Position numbers and translations under genes: made by a program
The notes under the pieces: generated by a model
What the model was told of the DNA's origin: nothing
What the model saw: the letters and a program-made list of their open reading frames with translations, nothing else
Database searches by the model: none
From: Streptomyces sp. TRM49041
Lineage (GTDB): Bacteria > Actinomycetota > Actinomycetes > Streptomycetales > Streptomycetaceae
DNA length: 39,443 bases
Direction: 5' to 3'
NCBI RefSeq assembly: GCF_008271805.1
Contig: NZ_VSRY01000013.1
Coordinates: forward strand, 1-39,443
Shown: piece after piece, positions 35,736 to 39,443 of the stretch
Position numbering within the stretch: position 1 is the stretch's first letter
Layout of the letters: every line of letters begins with the position of its first letter

Positions 35736-35869
35736 TCCGCGGGACTCCCGCGCGGCGGACCGCGGTTCCGCGCTCCTTCCGGGAGGACCCTCGATCAACG
35801 CGCGATCAAGTCACCCCACCCCTCTCTCGATCGATCGTCGGGGTGCCCACAGCCCCGGCGTCCGCGGTG

Positions 35870-36913
35870 TCACCACCCCAGCCTGGCCAGCGCCTTCCCC
35901 GCCTCCAGCGCGCAAGAGCCCGCCCCGGCATGTGTCCAGGACGCCGCGCACAGCGCCCGCAGCCCGTCGAGCCGCTCGCCCGGGCCCTCGCCCTCGCCCT
36001 CCACGGCGAGCGCGCCGCCCTCCACCGTCGCCGTCCAGCCCCCGCACCGGAAGCCACCGTCCGCCGCCTCCGTGACCTCGGGCTGCCCGGTGAGCAGCCC
36101 GCGGAGGTCGGCGTCGACGTACGTCGGCCGGTGCTCCGGTACGGCCGCCAGGAGCTGCGCCGGGTCGGCCACGCCGGTCAGTACGAGCAGCGAGTCGACG
36201 CCGCCGTTGAAGGCGCCCTCGATATCCGTGTCCAGCCGGTCCCCGACCACGAGCGGCCGACGCGCCCCGGTCCGCAGGACCGTCTCCCGGTGCATCGGCG
36301 GCAGCGGCTTCCCGGCCACCTGCGGCTCGGCGCCCGTCGCGATCCGTACGACCTCCACGGCCGCGCCGTTGCCCGGCGCGATGCCCCGCGCGCCGGGGAT
36401 CGTCAGGTCGGTGTTGGACGCGTACCACGGCACACCGCGCGCGATGGCGTACGAAGCCTCCGCGAGCCGCCCCCAGGGCAGCTCGGGCCCGCCGTACCCC
36501 TGGACGACGGCCGCCGGGTCGTCGTCGGCCGACTCGACCGGCACCAGCCCGCGCTCGCGCAGCGCGACCCGCAGCCCCTCCCCGCCGATGACGAGGATCC
36601 GCGACCCGTGCGGCAGCCGGTCGGCGATGAGCCGGGCCACCGCCTGCGCGGACGTCACCACATCGCCCGGCTCGGCGGGCACCCCCAGCTCCGTGAGGTG
36701 CGCGGCGACGGCGTCCGGCGTGCGCAGGGCGTTGTTCGTGACGTACGCGAGGTGCATCCCGCCGGCCCGGGCCGCGCCGAGCGCCTCCACGGCGTACGGG
36801 ATGGCCTCCCCGCCCGCGTACACCACACCGTCCAGGTCCAGCAGCGCCGTGTCGTACGCCGCGCTCAACGCGGTCGCGCTGCCGCCCGGCCGGTTCCGCC
36901 CCTGCTGCCCCAT
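35870..36913 (-). CDS. HAD-IIA family sugar/phosphoglycolate phosphatase (NagD-like)
   Basis: A haloacid dehalogenase phosphatase of subfamily IIA, 347 residues. Seen: nucleophile motif LLDLDGVVYAG, motif II YVTNNA, the class-IIA GKPLPPM and motif III GDRLDTDIEGAFNGG. Family members hydrolyse small phosphorylated compounds such as phosphoglycolate or 4-nitrophenyl phosphate; the substrate is not indicated. The C-terminal 80 residues form an additional domain rich in Gly and Glu (EGGALAVEGEGEGPGE). ATG 36913 is preferred (GGAG 8 bases upstream); GTG 36916 is also possible. It is divergent from the DUF1015 gene. Confidence 0.92.
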   Translation of the reverse strand: MGQQGRNRPGGSATALSAAYDTALLDLDGVVYAGGEAIPYAVEALGAARAGGMHLAYVTNNALRTPDAVAAHLTELGVPAEPGDVVTSAQAVARLIADRLPHGSRILVIGGEGLRVALRERGLVPVESADDDPAAVVQGYGGPELPWGRLAEASYAIARGVPWYASNTDLTIPGARGIAPGNGAAVEVVRIATGAEPQVAGKPLPPMHRETVLRTGARRPLVVGDRLDTDIEGAFNGGVDSLLVLTGVADPAQLLAAVPEHRPTYVDADLRGLLTGQPEVTEAADGGFRCGGWTATVEGGALAVEGEGEGPGERLDGLRALCAASWTHAGAGSCALEAGKALARLGW

Positions 36914-36990
36914 CACCCGTGCTCCTCACTCATTCGGCCGATCCCGTGCCCCGATCATCGCTCATCCGTACATCCACCTACGATGCAAGG

Positions 36991-38271
36991 ATGAACACGA
37001 GAGGTCCTGCGGCCGACGACGGCCTGCGCCTGAAACCGTTCCGCGGACTGCGGTACGTCCCGGAACGGGTCCGCAGCCTCGCCGCGGTGACCTCACCGCC
37101 GTACGACGTGGTGGTACGGCCCGACGGACTCCACCATCTCGAGTCGTCCGACCCGCACAACATCGTCCGGCTCATCCTCCCCCAGGCGCCCACGGCGGAC
37201 GCCCGCCCCCGCCGCGCCGCCGACACCCTCACTGACTGGCTCGCCGAGGGGATACTGGCCGCCGACTCCGAGCCGGCCCTGTACGTCTACGAGCAGCGCA
37301 ACGGCGACCTGCTGCAGCGCGGCGTCATCGGCGCCCTGGAGCTGTCGCGCCCGGAGGAGGGCATCGTCCTGCCGCACGAGGACGTCATGCCGCATGTCGT
37401 GGAGGAGCGCGCCGACCTGATGCGCACCACGGGCGCGCACCTGGAGCCGCTGCTGCTCACCTACCGCGGCGACGGCAGCGCGACCGGCGCGACGGCCGTC
37501 ATCGAGCGTGTCATCGCCCGTACGCCGCTGCTCTCGACGACCACGGAGGACGGCTTCAGCCACCGGCTGTGGGCGGTGACGGATCCGGCGGAGCTGGCGG
37601 CGGCGGCCGGCGATCTGGCCCGTCACCAGGCACTGATCGCGGACGGCCACCATCGCTGGGCGACGTATCTGCGGCTCCGCGACGAGCAGGCCGGGACCGG
37701 CCCGTGGAACTACGGCCTGGTACTCCTCGTCGACACCGCACGCTATCCGCTGGAGGTCCGCGCCATCCACCGGCTGCTGCACCGCCTGCCGGTCGCGGAC
37801 GCCCTCGCCGCCCTGGAGGGCTCGTTCCGGGTCCGCACCCTCGACGTGCCTCTCGCGACGGCCCTGGAGGCACTGGGGGACGCCGCGGCCGACGGGAACG
37901 CGTTCCTGCTCGCGGGTGACGGCCGCTTCCACCTGGTGGACCGCCCGGACGGGGAGCTGCTGGCCCGCACGATACGGCGCGACCGCCCGGAGGCGTGGCG
38001 TACCCTCGACGCCACCGTCCTGCACGCGACGCTCCTGGAGCGGGTGTGGCACGTCCCGGACGCCCCGGAGCACATCGCGTACATCCATGACACGCGGGCC
38101 GCGGTCACGCAGGCCGAGCGGCACGGCGCCACGGCCGTCCTGATGCACCCGGTGCGGGAGGACGTGGTCCGGGATCTGGCCCGCCAGGGCGTCACGATGC
38201 CCCGCAAGTCGACGTCGTTCGGCCCGAAACCGGCCACTGGCCTGGTACTGCGCAGCCTTGCACTGGACTGA
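36991..38271 (+). CDS. DUF1015 family protein
   Basis: A soluble 426-residue protein of the DUF1015 family, whose activity is not established to my knowledge. Family features seen: LKPFRGLRYVPERV at the N-terminus, VTSPPYDVV, SDPHNIVRLILP, LYVYEQ, the central IADGHHRWATYLRLR with the conserved HHR, and the C-terminal MPRKSTSFGPKPATGL. The HHR motif and Lys/Ser near the end could form an active site. Start ATG 36991. It converges with the TPR gene across a strong hairpin. Confidence 0.92.
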   Translation: MNTRGPAADDGLRLKPFRGLRYVPERVRSLAAVTSPPYDVVVRPDGLHHLESSDPHNIVRLILPQAPTADARPRRAADTLTDWLAEGILAADSEPALYVYEQRNGDLLQRGVIGALELSRPEEGIVLPHEDVMPHVVEERADLMRTTGAHLEPLLLTYRGDGSATGATAVIERVIARTPLLSTTTEDGFSHRLWAVTDPAELAAAAGDLARHQALIADGHHRWATYLRLRDEQAGTGPWNYGLVLLVDTARYPLEVRAIHRLLHRLPVADALAALEGSFRVRTLDVPLATALEALGDAAADGNAFLLAGDGRFHLVDRPDGELLARTIRRDRPEAWRTLDATVLHATLLERVWHVPDAPEHIAYIHDTRAAVTQAERHGATAVLMHPVREDVVRDLARQGVTMPRKSTSFGPKPATGLVLRSLALD

Positions 38272-38276
38272 ACAGA

Positions 38277-38319
38277 CACGGAGAAGGGCGGCACCCGAGG
38301 GGTGCCGCCCTTCTCCGTG
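38277..38319. terminator. Bidirectional hairpin terminator, 19-bp stem
   Basis: Perfect arms 38277-38295 (CACGGAGAAGGGCGGCACC) and 38301-38319 with a 5-base loop. It lies in the 59-base gap between the convergent DUF1015 and TPR genes. One of the strongest hairpins in the window. Confidence 0.88.
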
Positions 38320-38330
38320 ATCAGGTCATC

Positions 38331-39443
38331 TCAGTGCCGCGACCCGCTGTCGTCGCCGCCCTGCTCCTCGCCGCCGTCCCCGGCGGCCTCAGTGCCCCGA
38401 ATCTCCTCGGACCCCAAGGACTCATCGGACTCCTCGGACTCCTCGGGGTCTTCGGTGTCCTCGATCTCCTCGAAGGCATCGACGAACTCGACGCCGTCGA
38501 GTTCGGCGAGCCGGTCGGAGGCGTCGGTCGTGCCGTCCTTGTCGGACTCGATGGCCTTGGCGAACCATTCGCGCGCCTCGCCCTCACGTCCCGCCGCCAG
38601 AAGCGCGTCGGCGTACGCGTATCGCAGGCGCGCCGTCCACGGCTGTACGGCGTTGGCGGCGAGTTCGGGCGACTGCAGCGTGACGATGGCCGCGTCGACC
38701 TGTCCCAGGTCGCGCCGCGCCCCGGCGGCGACGAGCCGCATCTCGACCTGGCCCGCCTTGTCCAGCTTCTGCACCTCGGGCTCACCGGCCATGGCCAGCG
38801 CCCGCTCGGGCCGGCCGAGGCCGCGCTCGCAGTCGGCCATGACGGGCCACAGCTCGACGCTGCCGGTCATACGCCGGGCGGCACGGAACTCCGCGAGGGC
38901 CTCCGCGTACTTCTGGGTGGCGTAGGCGGCGAAGCCGGCGGCCTCGCGGACGGCGGCGACGCGGGAGGCGAGCCGCAGGGCGACGCGCGAGTAGCTGTAG
39001 GCCTTCTCGGGGTCCTCGTCGATGAGCCTGGCGACCATCACCAGGTTCCTGGCGACGTCCTCGGCGAGGGTCTTCGGCAGGCTCATCAGCTCCTGCCGTA
39101 CGTCCTTGTCGATCTCGTCGCCGGTGACGTCCTCGGGGATGGGCAGCCGCTTGATGGGCTCGCGGTCCCGGCGGTCGTCGCGCCGGTCGTCGCGCCGCTC
39201 GGGACGCCCACGGAACCCGCCACGCCCCCGGTCGTCACGCCGGTCGTCCCGGCCACCACGGAAGCCCCCACGGGACCCGCCGCGGTCGTCACGCCGGTCG
39301 TCCCGACGGAACCCGCCGCGGTCGTCGTCCCGACGCGGCCCACGGTCCCGGTCACGGTCATCGCGCCGAGGAGCACGGTCGTCCCGGGGGAAACCGCCCC
39401 GGTCGTCACGCCGGTCGTCCCGACGGAAACCGCCACGGTCCCG
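38331..39443 (-). CDS. TPR protein with RG/DDR-rich N-terminal region, 5' end beyond the window
   Basis: The minus-strand frame is open from TGA 38331 to the window edge, so the gene is partial. From the edge inward it encodes about 90 residues of a low-complexity region built of RRDDRRDDR, GGFRR and RGGFRG units, then REPIKRLPIPEDVTGDEIDKDVRQELMSL, a tetratricopeptide-type helical domain (ARNLVMVARLIDEDPEKAYSYSRVALRLA to YADALLAAGREGEAREWFAKAIE), and an acidic tail (EEIEDTEDPEESEESDES). ATG 39086 is an internal codon, not the start, because the conserved KRLPIPEDVTG lies upstream. The basic RG region suggests nucleic acid binding (inference); the acidic tail may balance it. Role unknown. Confidence 0.85.
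   Translation of the reverse strand, partial: RDRGGFRRDDRRDDRGGFPRDDRAPRRDDRDRDRGPRRDDDRGGFRRDDRRDDRGGSRGGFRGGRDDRRDDRGRGGFRGRPERRDDRRDDRRDREPIKRLPIPEDVTGDEIDKDVRQELMSLPKTLAEDVARNLVMVARLIDEDPEKAYSYSRVALRLASRVAAVREAAGFAAYATQKYAEALAEFRAARRMTGSVELWPVMADCERGLGRPERALAMAGEPEVQKLDKAGQVEMRLVAAGARRDLGQVDAAIVTLQSPELAANAVQPWTARLRYAYADALLAAGREGEAREWFAKAIESDKDGTTDASDRLAELDGVEFVDAFEEIEDTEDPEESEESDESLGSEEIRGTEAAGDGGEEQGGDDSGSRH

Noticed and set aside
39086..39436. Minus-strand frame reading Val/Gly/Thr repeats
   Set aside because: The repeats come from the same DNA as the RG/DDR region; the true frame joins the TPR protein without a stop and carries the conserved KRLPIPEDVTG.

Overview
The window is a block of actinobacterial chromosome, almost certainly from Streptomyces. 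GC content is very high, codons nearly always end in G or C, GTG and TTG starts are frequent, and genes overlap by 1-8 bases in GTGA, ATGA or TGATG junctions. The gene order (der-plsC-cmk-tyrA-aroH; parA-RHH-scpA-scpB-rluB; ald; pyrG; recN-nadK-tlyA) is one I associate with Streptomyces core chromosomes. No rRNA, tRNA, phage or CRISPR locus was seen.

Layout, left to right. (1) 98-3601: two ABC ATPases of the LivG/LivF type, a secreted Rpf-like/LysM protein on the opposite strand, and two conserved Streptomyces proteins of unknown role. (2) 3665-8150, minus strand: ribosome-assembly GTPase Der, a PlsC-type acyltransferase, CMP kinase, prephenate dehydrogenase and AroH chorismate mutase, apparently one long operon. 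(3) 8337-12843, accessory: a plus-strand run (small ORF, DUF952 protein, Rieske lipoprotein candidate, RlaP-type nucleotidyltransferase) faces a minus-strand run (Nudix/NrtR-like regulator, ADP-ribosylglycohydrolase, second RlaP-type nucleotidyltransferase). Where they converge, a 216-bp element with perfect 19-bp terminal inverted repeats has been inserted and has replaced the end of the second nucleotidyltransferase. (4) 13122-17766, minus strand: ParA-like ATPase, a basic DNA-binding candidate, ScpA, ScpB and a pseudouridine synthase, all in one chain. (5) 18146-24509, minus strand: alanine dehydrogenase, a STAND/TPR protein with an altered P-loop, a Nudix ADP-ribose pyrophosphatase and CTP synthase. 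(6) 25035-28580, plus strand: a GH15 glycosidase and a PucR-family regulator. (7) 28701-35040, minus strand: a GT4 glycosyltransferase, a frameshifted MraY/WecA-like membrane transferase, RecN, NAD kinase, TlyA and a small conserved protein. (8) 35083-39443: an SCP2-like protein, a FecCD permease remnant, a HAD-IIA phosphatase, a DUF1015 protein and a TPR protein with an RG/DDR-rich N-terminal region, cut by the window end.

Most of the window is housekeeping: nucleotide supply (cmk, pyrG, nadK), aromatic amino acids (tyrA, aroH), chromosome organisation (parA-like, scpA, scpB), repair (recN) and RNA modification or ribosome assembly (der, rluB, tlyA). The part most likely to hold something undescribed is 8.3-13.1 kb. 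There, NAD/ADP-ribose genes sit with two nucleotidyltransferases of an RNA-repair-associated family, under a promoter whose -10 is overlapped by a palindrome, next to repeats that have remodelled one gene.
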